The notes under the pieces: generated by a model
What the model was told of the DNA's origin: nothing
The model's database searches: none
Seen by the model: only the letters and a program-made list of their open reading frames with translations
Shown here: in pieces, positions 8,556-16,596 of the stretch
How the letters are laid out: each line of letters begins with the position of its first letter
Position numbering within the stretch: the stretch's first letter is position 1
Made by a program: the position numbers and the translations under genes
From: RYN-428 sp035695715
GTDB lineage: Bacteria > Planctomycetota > Phycisphaerae > Tepidisphaerales > Tepidisphaeraceae
Direction: 5' to 3'
Length of the DNA: 45,728 bases
NCBI GenBank assembly: GCA_035695715.1
Contig: DASRRM010000386.1
Span: forward strand, 1 to 45,728

Positions 8556-8625
8556 AGGGTGGGCGTACTCGCCCACCACGTTGCTTGCGGGCCGTGTCGA
8601 AATGGTGGGCGAGTACGCCCACCCT
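8556..8625. repeat. Palindromic repeat, family H
   Basis: Perfect 23-base arms (AGGGTGGGCGTACTCGCCCA and onward) surround a 24-base loop. Each arm contains the smaller palindrome TGGGCGTACTCGCCCA. A degenerate relative is at 3268-3330. Confidence 0.85.
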
Positions 8626-8907
8626 CCGGTTTCTGGACCAGCCAGTGCACCGATATATGGGTTTTGTTTTGACAACAGCGCGTGGCTGCGATAACGTCTG
8701 AGCCTGTTTGCGATGCCTCAAAATCGTGCGTAAGAATCGCACGAATCGCCCGCTGGTCGTCGAGGCGCGGGCGAGCGGAGAAGAAGAAAATGTTTCGAGG
8801 CGGAAGTCTCCTCGCCCAATGCCCCCTCACCCACATTTTTCAGCCGCCCTTGCCGAAGGATGCACTTGATAAGTGGCCTTCGCACCGGCTGGGGAGTCAA
8901 AGTCGCG
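8626..8907. other. Non-coding stretch before the giant secreted protein
   Basis: No gene was recognised. A short inverted repeat (TCGTGCG / CGCACGA, about 8733-8753) is the only structure seen. A promoter for the large downstream gene is expected here, but no convincing -35/-10 pair was found. Confidence 0.4.
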
Positions 8908-11900
8908 ATGTCCTTGCGTCACCGTTCTGCACCATCGGCCCGGATTTCGTCACTTCAAGAGCGTTTTTCCGGCGGCATCTCCGCGCGTCGCAAGATTGCC
9001 GCCGCCGCACATTGGGAGGCCGAAGCCCTCGAGCAGCGCGTGATGCTCACGACATTGCACGGCGGCGGAAGCACGCCGTTCAATCCCGAAATGCCCGGCG
9101 ACCGGTTCGTCTTCATCAATGAGGACGGCAATTTCCAAACCATCCAGTTGTTTGGAAACATCACCGCCGAGGTCATTGGCGCAAACATTGACGGCAATAA
9201 CAACATCATCCTGGAGAATCTGCCGGGGCAATTGAACGGCGGGGACAATAACGGCGGGTTTAACATCCCCGGCGGGGCAACGCTGGTCGGAACGTTGAAT
9301 GTCAACAATCCGGGCGGCCCGATGATCACCTCGACGCCGTCCTCCATCGCCGCCGACCCCAACGGCAACCTTTTCGGCATCGTCATTCAGACCGTGATGG
9401 TTCCCCCGGTTCCCCCGGCAACCACCGCGACGGCGACGAACCTGGCGTATTTGGTCTCCATCGACAAAAACACCGGACAGGCCACCACCGTCGCCGAAAT
9501 CTCGCAGCAGATTCTTGCCGCCGCCGGAATCACCGCCGGCACTCCCGGCGCATTGGTCACCGCCGCACCCGCCGCCACCTTTAATCCCGCCAATGGCTTG
9601 ATGTACGTCGCAGTGAACACCGGGGTTGCGGCCGCTGGCGGCGCGGGCGGCGCTGCCGCGACGACCACCCAGTCGCTGATCACCATCAATCCCAATGCCG
9701 CCAATCCGGCCGGCTCCGTCGCCGGAATCCCCGGGACCTTCGGTGGAAACCCGGTGTCGGCACTCGGATTCCAGAACGGCCGCCTTCTGGGCGCGGGCGG
9801 GATGAGCATTTTCCAGGTCAACACCAATAACACCAACCAGGTCAGCGGGCAGGTGACGGCAGGCGTCAATGGCCCCATCTCCGGAATCGCCGTCGGCGGG
9901 GGCGGGAAACTCTTCGTCACCACCGACAACGCCGGCGCTACCAGTGAAGTCTATGTGGTCGATCCCGGCAGCGGCGATGCCGTCGATTACGGCCCGCTTC
10001 CCACCGGCAAACTGGGTCAAAACCCCGGCGATCTCACGTACGATGGAACGAATCTTTATTCCTTCGATACCACGACCGACCAGCTCTTCATTGTCTCCCA
10101 GGTCAATCGCACGCGGTATCTCTCCATCTTCCAGATCTATATTTCCTTCTCGGATCCCACCGGCGAAATCTTCACATCCCAGAGCAATTCTCCCATCACC
10201 AGCAATGGAGAAATGATTCCCTACGGCAACGGCCTGACTGGCGCGCTGCGCGTCGTCAATGCCCAAACCGGCGTCGTTAACCTGATCGCAGCCCCCGCCA
10301 AGTCCGGCGATGCCCTCATCGGCGCGCGTACCCGCATCATCACCCCCGGCAATAACCCCGTCCAGGACCTCTTCCCCGTCCTCACTGGAACCATCACCGT
10401 TCCCGTTGGCGGCACCGGCAGCCCGTTCGGCAACGCGCCATATGCCGTCGGCGATGCCATTACGGCCGGCGTCGTGTCGGCGCCGGGAACCTCGGTCGGA
10501 TCGGTGAATGTCAGCGGCCCGGTCATGGGCGATGTCGAACTCGCCGGCAGCATCGATACCTTCTACGCCGGCTGGCTCCTCACCGGCGAGGCCGGCGGCG
10601 AGCCGGGCCTCGACGTCGTTGACGACCCCGGCAATTTCTCGGTGGGCGGCGACATCCGCAATCTGCTGGTTTCCGACTCCATCGGCACCGACAGCGACAG
10701 CGCCCTGCTGGCGCCAACCTATCTCACCGGGTTCGACATGCACGTGGGCGGCACCGTCGGCCGCGTCCAATCCTTCGATTCGATCATCGGCAACGTCAAC
10801 ACCTCGCAGTCGCCCACCGCGCCCAACCTCACGACCAATATCATCGAGTCGGAAACAAAAACCGTTGGCGATCCCGATCCATGGGATGCGGGAATTGTCG
10901 GCGGCGGCGACACCGCGATTTACAATGACACCTTTGCAACCGCACAGGATGTCGGCACCCTGCCGACCGTGGTCAACGGAGCGCCGACGGCCGTGGTTGT
11001 CGACGGCGTGATGCAAGCCGACCCGATTAACGCCGATTTCGCCGACTATTACGGCGTTGCCCTTCTGGCCGGGCAGACCGTTACCTGTCAGGTGGTTTCC
11101 ACACCGGCCGTGCTTGATCTGGGCGTGTTCAACCCCGATGGCGATCTGATCGCCACCGATTACAATCAGGTCGATCCGGCCCAAACGCAGCAAAAGCAAT
11201 TCCGCTTCACTGCCGATCGCCCCGGCGTCTATCGCTTTGCCGTTTCCACCGAGGGCGACGCCACCTTCACCGATCCCGGCGGATCGGTCGTCGGCGATAC
11301 GCCTTATGTGTTGACGATTCAAAATGTCGGCGACGTTGCCGTCGGCGGAATCGTCGCCACCAACAACATCCTGGACAACGTTGATACCTTTATGGCGCCG
11401 GAGCCTTCGTTCGGCGTGAAGGTCGGCGACTTAGGCGCCATCAGCGCGGGCGGGGATGTCCTCTCGACCAATCCCGGGAACACCGTCGTCATTCTCGATG
11501 GAAGCCTGCGCGATATCGACGCGGGTACGGTGGGTGGTACATCTTCCACTACTGGTACCACTACTACTATCACAGTGGCCGACCCCGAAGTGCAGGTGCC
11601 TCTCGGGAGCGTCGGGCTTATTTCGGCCACCAGCACGACCGGGGCCCTGCTCTTCAATCTCCAGGGGCCCATGGCCCCGGCCATCGGCGGCAACTATCAG
11701 CTCCTCAGCTCGCAGGGAAATTTCGAGGCCGATCTGATCGCCGATGGAAGCATCGGGGTGCTCCGCGCGGCGCAGATGACTGACGGTGTGAGCATCTTTC
11801 ACGTTAACGACGACAACAGCACAACCCCCGGCAATATCGACTTGATCGATGTGGTTGGGAACCTTGGAACGCTGGCAGCGGGCGGGCCGGAAATTCTCAC

Positions 11901-14625
11901 CGGTCCCGAAGGCAACGTCGGGTACATGCGCGTTGGCGGCATCGTCTACCGCGATGCCACCTTCGGCGGAAGCCAGCCCGAAGGCACCCTCTATCAGCCG
12001 GGCGAATCAGTCACCCTGACCGACGATTCCGGCGCATCGGTGACCATTACCCCAACGGGAACGCCTTCCATCCCCGCCACCGGCGGGCCTGGCACTGGCG
12101 GCACCGGAACGACGGGTGCCGGCGGCACCGGAACCACCGGAACCGGAGGCACCGGCACAACCGGAACCGGAGGCACCGGAACCAGCGGGTCGACAACGGG
12201 CACCGGCGGACAAATCGTCAACCCCAACCTGCCTCAACTCACCGTCACCGCCTACGGCATCGAAGGCAGCGGCGGCGTGGCCATCTGCAACATCACCTCC
12301 ACTGGCGGCGTGACCATCACCGGCAGCGGCCAGGAATCCGGACAAACCGTGCAGATCGGCGTGGTCGACGCACAGGGCCTCGGCCAGACCATCAACCAGC
12401 TCGTCAACGCCCCCAGCAAAACTACCCAGCCCACTCAACCCACCGCGCCCACCGGCACCAACGCCGCCGGCACAGGTGGAACCACCACCGGAACTGGCGG
12501 AACCACGACCGGCGGAACGACTGGAACCGGCGGCACAACGACCACCACAACCACCGCGCCGACATTCTTCACCGGCCCAGACACCGCCGGCCCGCTCAAT
12601 CGCACACTTCCGCTTCCCAATCCCCCGGTCCTCAACCCCAACAGCGCCAGCCCGCTGAATGTCATCCTCACCGGGTCGGCCCGAATGGACGCCTTCGAAG
12701 TGGACGGCGGATTGTTCAGCAGTATCACCGATTCCACCGGCGGGGACATCGTCAATGTCAACGCCGCGTCAGTCGGAACGCTCAGCTCCAACGGCCAGCT
12801 CGGCCTGACGCAAAATCATACCGGCGCGGCCTTGAACGGCTTGAAAGTCGTCGCCAATACCTTCCCGCTGATTGATGCCCACAATGCGATCATCATCGGC
12901 ACGGCGGGCGGCGTGACCCCGGGCGGCGCAGGCCCGATTAATCCACTGACCACCACCACCGTAACCAACGGAACGACCGTCACCACGACCACCGCCGTCG
13001 TCACCACGCCAGCCATCGTTACCGCGCCGATCCTCGGCATCGCCACGATCTCCGCCGCCCATGGCATCGGCAATGTCGATTGCGGCGGAAATGGAACAAC
13101 GGTGGCTTCCATCGGAACCATCCAGGGCGCCATCCTGGGCCCTGTCTATGCCACCGGGTCAATCTATAGCACCATCCTGGGCGCTGGGGGCATCGCCACC
13201 AGCGGCACCGGCGCAGGATCACAGGCCGGACTCTATGCCGTCGGACAGATCGGCGCTGTCACCAACAGCGTTCCCTGCGATATTCGCGGGACGATCGCAT
13301 CCGACACCGGCATCACAGGTATCGACCTCAAGGGCGGATCGATCATCTTCACCGACATCGAGGATGTGCTTGCCCTCAATGAAACTGTGCAGATCCCGGT
13401 CCTGAAAGCTGTCGTTCCCACCATTACGCCCATCACCAACCCGGTCCTGGACATCGGGAATATCATCGTCCAGGGCAACGGCGGTATCATCGGAACCAAC
13501 ATCGGCGGCGACCACATCGGACACATCGACGTTCAGCATGGGTTTGGCATCTTTGATACCAACTTCAGCACCCTGGGTGATGGCACCGTCGCCGGCATTC
13601 TCGCCGACGGATACGGCCTCCGCTTCGACGATTACTTCGGCGGTTCGTCCATGGGCGCTGTTGTCGCCGCCGGCAACGGACAAAACATCAGCACCCAGGT
13701 CTATTCGCCCGACGTTCGCTACAGCGAAATCGATGCGTTCGATCCGAACACCGGGTTCCAGCCCAACGAGCTCTCGGATATCGACATCAGCACCGGCGCA
13801 ACCGCCCAAGTACCCCAAGTCGCCGGGTTCGACGGCGGCGGCACCGACACCGGCGTCATTCAGGACTGCAGTTTCTTCGCAAACCGAAACCTCACCAGCG
13901 TCCGCGCCTACCAGATTCGCGCGACCGACCCCGCGACCGCCCCGTCAACCTTTAACTTCGCCAACAGCATCGGCACCATTACCACCCTGTCCAATGATGA
14001 CGGCCTCGCCGTGATCACCGGCAAGCTGCAAAGCTTCCACCCCGGCGGTAATATCGATCACTTGACCTTCCAGATTGCCGGCCCCATCAAGAACCTCAGC
14101 ATTGCCGGTAACGTCACCAGCAACAGCACGATCGCCGCCACCGGCCGAAATGGAAATATTGGGAAGCTTCACGTCGGCGGAAGCTTGCAGGGCTCCATCA
14201 CCGCTGCCCGAACCATCTCCAACGCCACCATCGGCGGAAACCTTTCCGGCGTCGTCAGCGCCAAGCAGATCAACAGCCTGAAAGTCGTTGGGATGCTCAA
14301 CGGCGGAAATCTCGACATCGAGGGAAATGTCAAAACCCTCCAATTTGTTCACGATCTGGGACTTCCCGACGAAACCCTGACGATCCACGGCTCGGTTAAA
14401 GCCATCAAGATCGGCGGAAACCTCAACGCCGACATCAGCGTCGAGGGAAACCTCGGCACCCTGACCGTCGGGCAATCGGTTATCACCGGAACCCTGACCG
14501 ACATTGCCGGCAACCTGAACAGCCTGATCATCGACGGCGACTTCCAGGCCGGTGCGACGATCCAGGCGGTCATTATCAAGCATCAGAAGATCAAGGGACT
14601 GGATCAGGGAACGATTAATGCGTAA
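8908..14625 (+). CDS. Giant secreted repeat protein with LEPR-XLL-like N-terminus and PPC domain
   Basis: 1905 residues from the ATG at 8908, with GGGGAG about 11 bases upstream; the open frame begins at 8860. Residues about 37-50 read WEAEALEQRVMLTT, a variant of the LEPR-XLL motif found at the N-terminus of large planctomycete surface proteins. A beta-rich region follows (about 50-660). A prepeptidase C-terminal (PPC) domain lies at about 670-807, with ADFADYYGVALLAGQTV near residue 709. Two Gly/Thr-rich linkers lie at about 1051-1104 and 1178-1218. The C-terminal 250 residues are short beta-helix-like repeats of the form GG.L...I........ It has no catalytic motif and no C-terminal membrane anchor or sorting signal that I recognise. 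A structural or adhesive extracellular role is inferred. Confidence 0.85.
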   Translation: MSLRHRSAPSARISSLQERFSGGISARRKIAAAAHWEAEALEQRVMLTTLHGGGSTPFNPEMPGDRFVFINEDGNFQTIQLFGNITAEVIGANIDGNNNIILENLPGQLNGGDNNGGFNIPGGATLVGTLNVNNPGGPMITSTPSSIAADPNGNLFGIVIQTVMVPPVPPATTATATNLAYLVSIDKNTGQATTVAEISQQILAAAGITAGTPGALVTAAPAATFNPANGLMYVAVNTGVAAAGGAGGAAATTTQSLITINPNAANPAGSVAGIPGTFGGNPVSALGFQNGRLLGAGGMSIFQVNTNNTNQVSGQVTAGVNGPISGIAVGGGGKLFVTTDNAGATSEVYVVDPGSGDAVDYGPLPTGKLGQNPGDLTYDGTNLYSFDTTTDQLFIVSQVNRTRYLSIFQIYISFSDPTGEIFTSQSNSPITSNGEMIPYGNGLTGALRVVNAQTGVVNLIAAPAKSGDALIGARTRIITPGNNPVQDLFPVLTGTITVPVGGTGSPFGNAPYAVGDAITAGVVSAPGTSVGSVNVSGPVMGDVELAGSIDTFYAGWLLTGEAGGEPGLDVVDDPGNFSVGGDIRNLLVSDSIGTDSDSALLAPTYLTGFDMHVGGTVGRVQSFDSIIGNVNTSQSPTAPNLTTNIIESETKTVGDPDPWDAGIVGGGDTAIYNDTFATAQDVGTLPTVVNGAPTAVVVDGVMQADPINADFADYYGVALLAGQTVTCQVVSTPAVLDLGVFNPDGDLIATDYNQVDPAQTQQKQFRFTADRPGVYRFAVSTEGDATFTDPGGSVVGDTPYVLTIQNVGDVAVGGIVATNNILDNVDTFMAPEPSFGVKVGDLGAISAGGDVLSTNPGNTVVILDGSLRDIDAGTVGGTSSTTGTTTTITVADPEVQVPLGSVGLISATSTTGALLFNLQGPMAPAIGGNYQLLSSQGNFEADLIADGSIGVLRAAQMTDGVSIFHVNDDNSTTPGNIDLIDVVGNLGTLAAGGPEILTGPEGNVGYMRVGGIVYRDATFGGSQPEGTLYQPGESVTLTDDSGASVTITPTGTPSIPATGGPGTGGTGTTGAGGTGTTGTGGTGTTGTGGTGTSGSTTGTGGQIVNPNLPQLTVTAYGIEGSGGVAICNITSTGGVTITGSGQESGQTVQIGVVDAQGLGQTINQLVNAPSKTTQPTQPTAPTGTNAAGTGGTTTGTGGTTTGGTTGTGGTTTTTTTAPTFFTGPDTAGPLNRTLPLPNPPVLNPNSASPLNVILTGSARMDAFEVDGGLFSSITDSTGGDIVNVNAASVGTLSSNGQLGLTQNHTGAALNGLKVVANTFPLIDAHNAIIIGTAGGVTPGGAGPINPLTTTTVTNGTTVTTTTAVVTTPAIVTAPILGIATISAAHGIGNVDCGGNGTTVASIGTIQGAILGPVYATGSIYSTILGAGGIATSGTGAGSQAGLYAVGQIGAVTNSVPCDIRGTIASDTGITGIDLKGGSIIFTDIEDVLALNETVQIPVLKAVVPTITPITNPVLDIGNIIVQGNGGIIGTNIGGDHIGHIDVQHGFGIFDTNFSTLGDGTVAGILADGYGLRFDDYFGGSSMGAVVAAGNGQNISTQVYSPDVRYSEIDAFDPNTGFQPNELSDIDISTGATAQVPQVAGFDGGGTDTGVIQDCSFFANRNLTSVRAYQIRATDPATAPSTFNFANSIGTITTLSNDDGLAVITGKLQSFHPGGNIDHLTFQIAGPIKNLSIAGNVTSNSTIAATGRNGNIGKLHVGGSLQGSITAARTISNATIGGNLSGVVSAKQINSLKVVGMLNGGNLDIEGNVKTLQFVHDLGLPDETLTIHGSVKAIKIGGNLNADISVEGNLGTLTVGQSVITGTLTDIAGNLNSLIIDGDFQAGATIQAVIIKHQKIKGLDQGTINA

Positions 14626-14674
14626 CCAGCGCGGATCTGTTTGACAACGAGCATTTCACCCTGAGCCTGAGGAA

Positions 14675-14752
14675 ATTCGTGGCATGGGCGGCCCGCCCAT
14701 GATTTTTGGACCAGAAACACGGGCGGACCGCGCCGGCCGCCCGTGCCACGAA
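14675..14752. repeat. Palindromic repeat with two inner stems
   Basis: Outer arms ATTCGTGGCA and TGCCACGAAT enclose two inner palindromes, CATGGGCGGCCCGCCCATG and a longer one around GGACCGCGCCGGCC. The layout resembles families A and C: a long hairpin made of smaller palindromes. It lies downstream of the giant gene and could act as a transcription end, but there is no T run. Confidence 0.75.
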
Positions 14753-14845
14753 TAATCTCTCAACCCTCCCCGCGCACGAATTTCACCGGGCACGTCGAGC
14801 CTGTGTTCGCGAGGTTATTCATCCTCCGAATCCACCGCCCCACAT

Positions 14846-15952
14846 TTATCGTGATGCGGCAATCCCCACGATAATTGCAATAATTGCAATTATCGCAAAA
14901 ACCAGCACCATGATTTTCACCCAGCTCCACGGCCGCTCGCCCTGCACTTCCCCGGTGCGGGCGTTGACCAGAAAGCGATACGTCTTCGCCTGAAACTGAT
15001 ATGCGCTGATCCAGACCGGCAGCAGCAGATGCTTGAACGTGATGTTCAGGTAATCCACATTCGTCGTCGAAACGCGCTGATGATCGCCGCCAATATCCCG
15101 GCAGATAGTCTGGTGAATCACCGGCTGCATCATTCCCTTGGCCACTTCAAATCCCTCGCCCAGCGCCACCTGGTAGCTCTCGGCCACGAAGCCGCTGAGG
15201 TATTCATCCGCATACGGCAGCAGCGCCGGCAGATCCCAGGGCTGTAGCTTGTTCAAATACTTGCCCGGTAGCGTGCGCGTGGCCATCACCAGCAAATCAT
15301 CGAAGGTATTTCGCACGTGCCCGCGCGCCGGCCACCAGCGCGTCTTTTGCACCTGCCGCTCGCGCGTGACGGTGTGTCCCTCGGCATCGGTTTCGGTGTA
15401 GGTTTCGGTTTCCCAATAATCCTCGCCCCGCTCGCCGGTGTAATCGGTTTCGGTATTGGCGTCATACGTCCAGGCCGGAACATACACGCCATGAATGACC
15501 GCGCACTGCGCCTGCTTCGTCAGCGCATTGGGCGCAAACCACAACCCGGCAACCCATTTCTGAAACAGTTTCAGCGCATCGTCCTTCGCCACTTTGAACG
15601 GCAACACGCCCTGCGGGCGGATGGCTTTCTTGCTGGAGCCGGTGGCGACGATGCCGCATCCGCAAAACGGGCAAAGCGCCGCCGTCACATCCGGCTGCAT
15701 CCCCGTTTCCGCGCCACAGTTGGTGCAATGCACGGTCAGCGCCTCGTGCACGCCGTCGCCATCAGGAAGTTGCTGCAAGTAGGCGACAAAGTCGAGCTCG
15801 CGAATATGCTCCGGCACGCCGGGGATTTCTTGCTGCATGCCGCAATAGGGACACTTAAGGGAATCCGTCCCCGGCGCAAACTGGAGGTTTGCGCCGCATT
15901 GTGCGCAGGGGAATTGGTGCTGGGAGGTTGTGGGAGGTGATATGGCGCTCAT
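14846..15952 (-). CDS. Membrane protein with N-terminal zinc ribbons
   Basis: 368 residues. Two zinc-ribbon modules open the protein: CAQC and CPYC at residues about 16-38, then CTNC and CPFCGCG at about 76-99. A long soluble region follows, with WWPARGHVRNTFDDLLV near residue 203, and then a single C-terminal membrane helix (about 347-365). The helix is very regular in Ile/Ala (AIIAIIAIIVGIAA), encoded by a short ATAATTGCA-type repeat. Proteins like this are often misannotated as primosomal protein N-prime-like or replication factor Y-like helicases because of the zinc ribbon; no helicase motif is present. It probably sits at the inner face of the cytoplasmic membrane. Function unknown. Confidence 0.8.
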   Translation of the reverse strand: MSAISPPTTSQHQFPCAQCGANLQFAPGTDSLKCPYCGMQQEIPGVPEHIRELDFVAYLQQLPDGDGVHEALTVHCTNCGAETGMQPDVTAALCPFCGCGIVATGSSKKAIRPQGVLPFKVAKDDALKLFQKWVAGLWFAPNALTKQAQCAVIHGVYVPAWTYDANTETDYTGERGEDYWETETYTETDAEGHTVTRERQVQKTRWWPARGHVRNTFDDLLVMATRTLPGKYLNKLQPWDLPALLPYADEYLSGFVAESYQVALGEGFEVAKGMMQPVIHQTICRDIGGDHQRVSTTNVDYLNITFKHLLLPVWISAYQFQAKTYRFLVNARTGEVQGERPWSWVKIMVLVFAIIAIIAIIVGIAASR

Positions 15953-16033
15953 TTTTGTGCCGGAATGTGAAGGAGCCAGGGACTAAAATGAACTGATGAT
16001 CCGCGGTTGTCAACGGGAATGCAGTCGCCGGCT

Positions 16034-16061
16034 TTGATCGGCAATGGTTTGGAGATAGTAT
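16034..16061 (+). promoter_or_regulatory. Possible promoter for the VapBC-like pair
   Basis: TTGATC at 16034-16039 and TAGTAT at 16056-16061 are spaced by 16 bases, 30 bp before the antitoxin-like gene. The match is moderate only. Confidence 0.3.
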
Positions 16062-16091
16062 TAGACAGGACGAATTCAGAGAGGTGTCAAA

Positions 16092-16397
16092 ATGAACGCC
16101 ATAAGATTTCGCAAGCATTTGGATGGGCCGATCGTCGAATTTCCGGAACTGACTCCGATGGTCGGCAAGGAAGTCGAGATTATCGCGCTGGAGGATTCGA
16201 GTGTTCTCACGAATGGCGTTGACACCAGCGGGATGTCGGCGTTGGAGCGCTACGATGCCGCTCATGGCGGCCCGCCGCCATTTGCGAAATTCGAGGATCT
16301 CACGAACGGGTGGCCGGAAGAAGATCGTAACGACGGTTTTGAAGAATGGGTGGATGAGATTCGCCAGCAGCCCTGGACGCGCGAGGTGGAGGAATGA
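16092..16397 (+). CDS. Probable antitoxin of a decayed VapBC-type module
   Basis: 101 residues, preceded by AGAGAGGTG. The protein is acidic in its second half (WPEEDRNDGFEEWVDEIRQQ). No known DNA-binding fold was recognised with certainty; the first 40 residues (PELTPMVGKEVEIIALED) resemble the beta-rich start of planctomycete antitoxin-like proteins. Its stop codon overlaps the start of a PIN-domain toxin remnant in an ATGA junction at 16394-16397, the usual antitoxin-toxin arrangement. The partner is broken, so the gene may be a relic. The call rests mainly on context. Confidence 0.6.
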   Translation: MNAIRFRKHLDGPIVEFPELTPMVGKEVEIIALEDSSVLTNGVDTSGMSALERYDAAHGGPPPFAKFEDLTNGWPEEDRNDGFEEWVDEIRQQPWTREVEE

Positions 16398-16596
16398 AGG
16401 GGCGGTTGGTTGATACAAATATCGTTTCCTACGCGCTCAAAAGCGACACGCGCGGCGACATGTACCGCAAGCACCTATTTCAGTCGGCGACGCCTGGATC
16501 GCGGCCGTCGCGCTTCGATTTGATCTGCCTCTCGTGACTCATAATCGCAAGGACTTCGAACACATCCCGGGCCTCACCGTCATCTCCGAGTCGTAA
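16394..16596 (+). pseudogene. VapC-type PIN-domain toxin, internally deleted and frameshifted
   Basis: The first frame starts at the ATG at 16394 and gives MKGRLVDTNIVSYALKSD, the N-terminal part of a PIN domain with the first catalytic Asp (DTN). It stops after 47 codons at 16535-16537. In a different frame, from about 16480 to 16596, the sequence reads VGDAWIAAVALRFDLPLVTH then NRKDFEHIPGLTVISES. This is the typical C-terminal part of VapC, with its later acidic residue and the TxNxxDF motif. About 60 central residues are missing. VapC toxins are Mg-dependent RNases; this one cannot be functional. Its end abuts the recJ stop codon at 16597 with no gap. Confidence 0.85.

Noticed and set aside
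8950..11322. Long open frame (790 codons) on the minus strand, opposite the giant secreted protein
   Set aside because: It is antisense to a gene with a recognisable PPC domain; its composition (Gly/Asp/Arg-rich, no domain) is what the reverse of that GC-rich repetitive sequence gives.
14871..14900. ATAATTGCA repeats as a regulatory element
   Set aside because: They encode the Ile/Ala-rich membrane helix at the end of the zinc-ribbon membrane protein, which explains them.
16394..16537. A 47-codon intact protein gene after the antitoxin
   Set aside because: It holds only the start of a PIN domain and the rest follows in another frame, so it is the broken toxin and not a separate gene.
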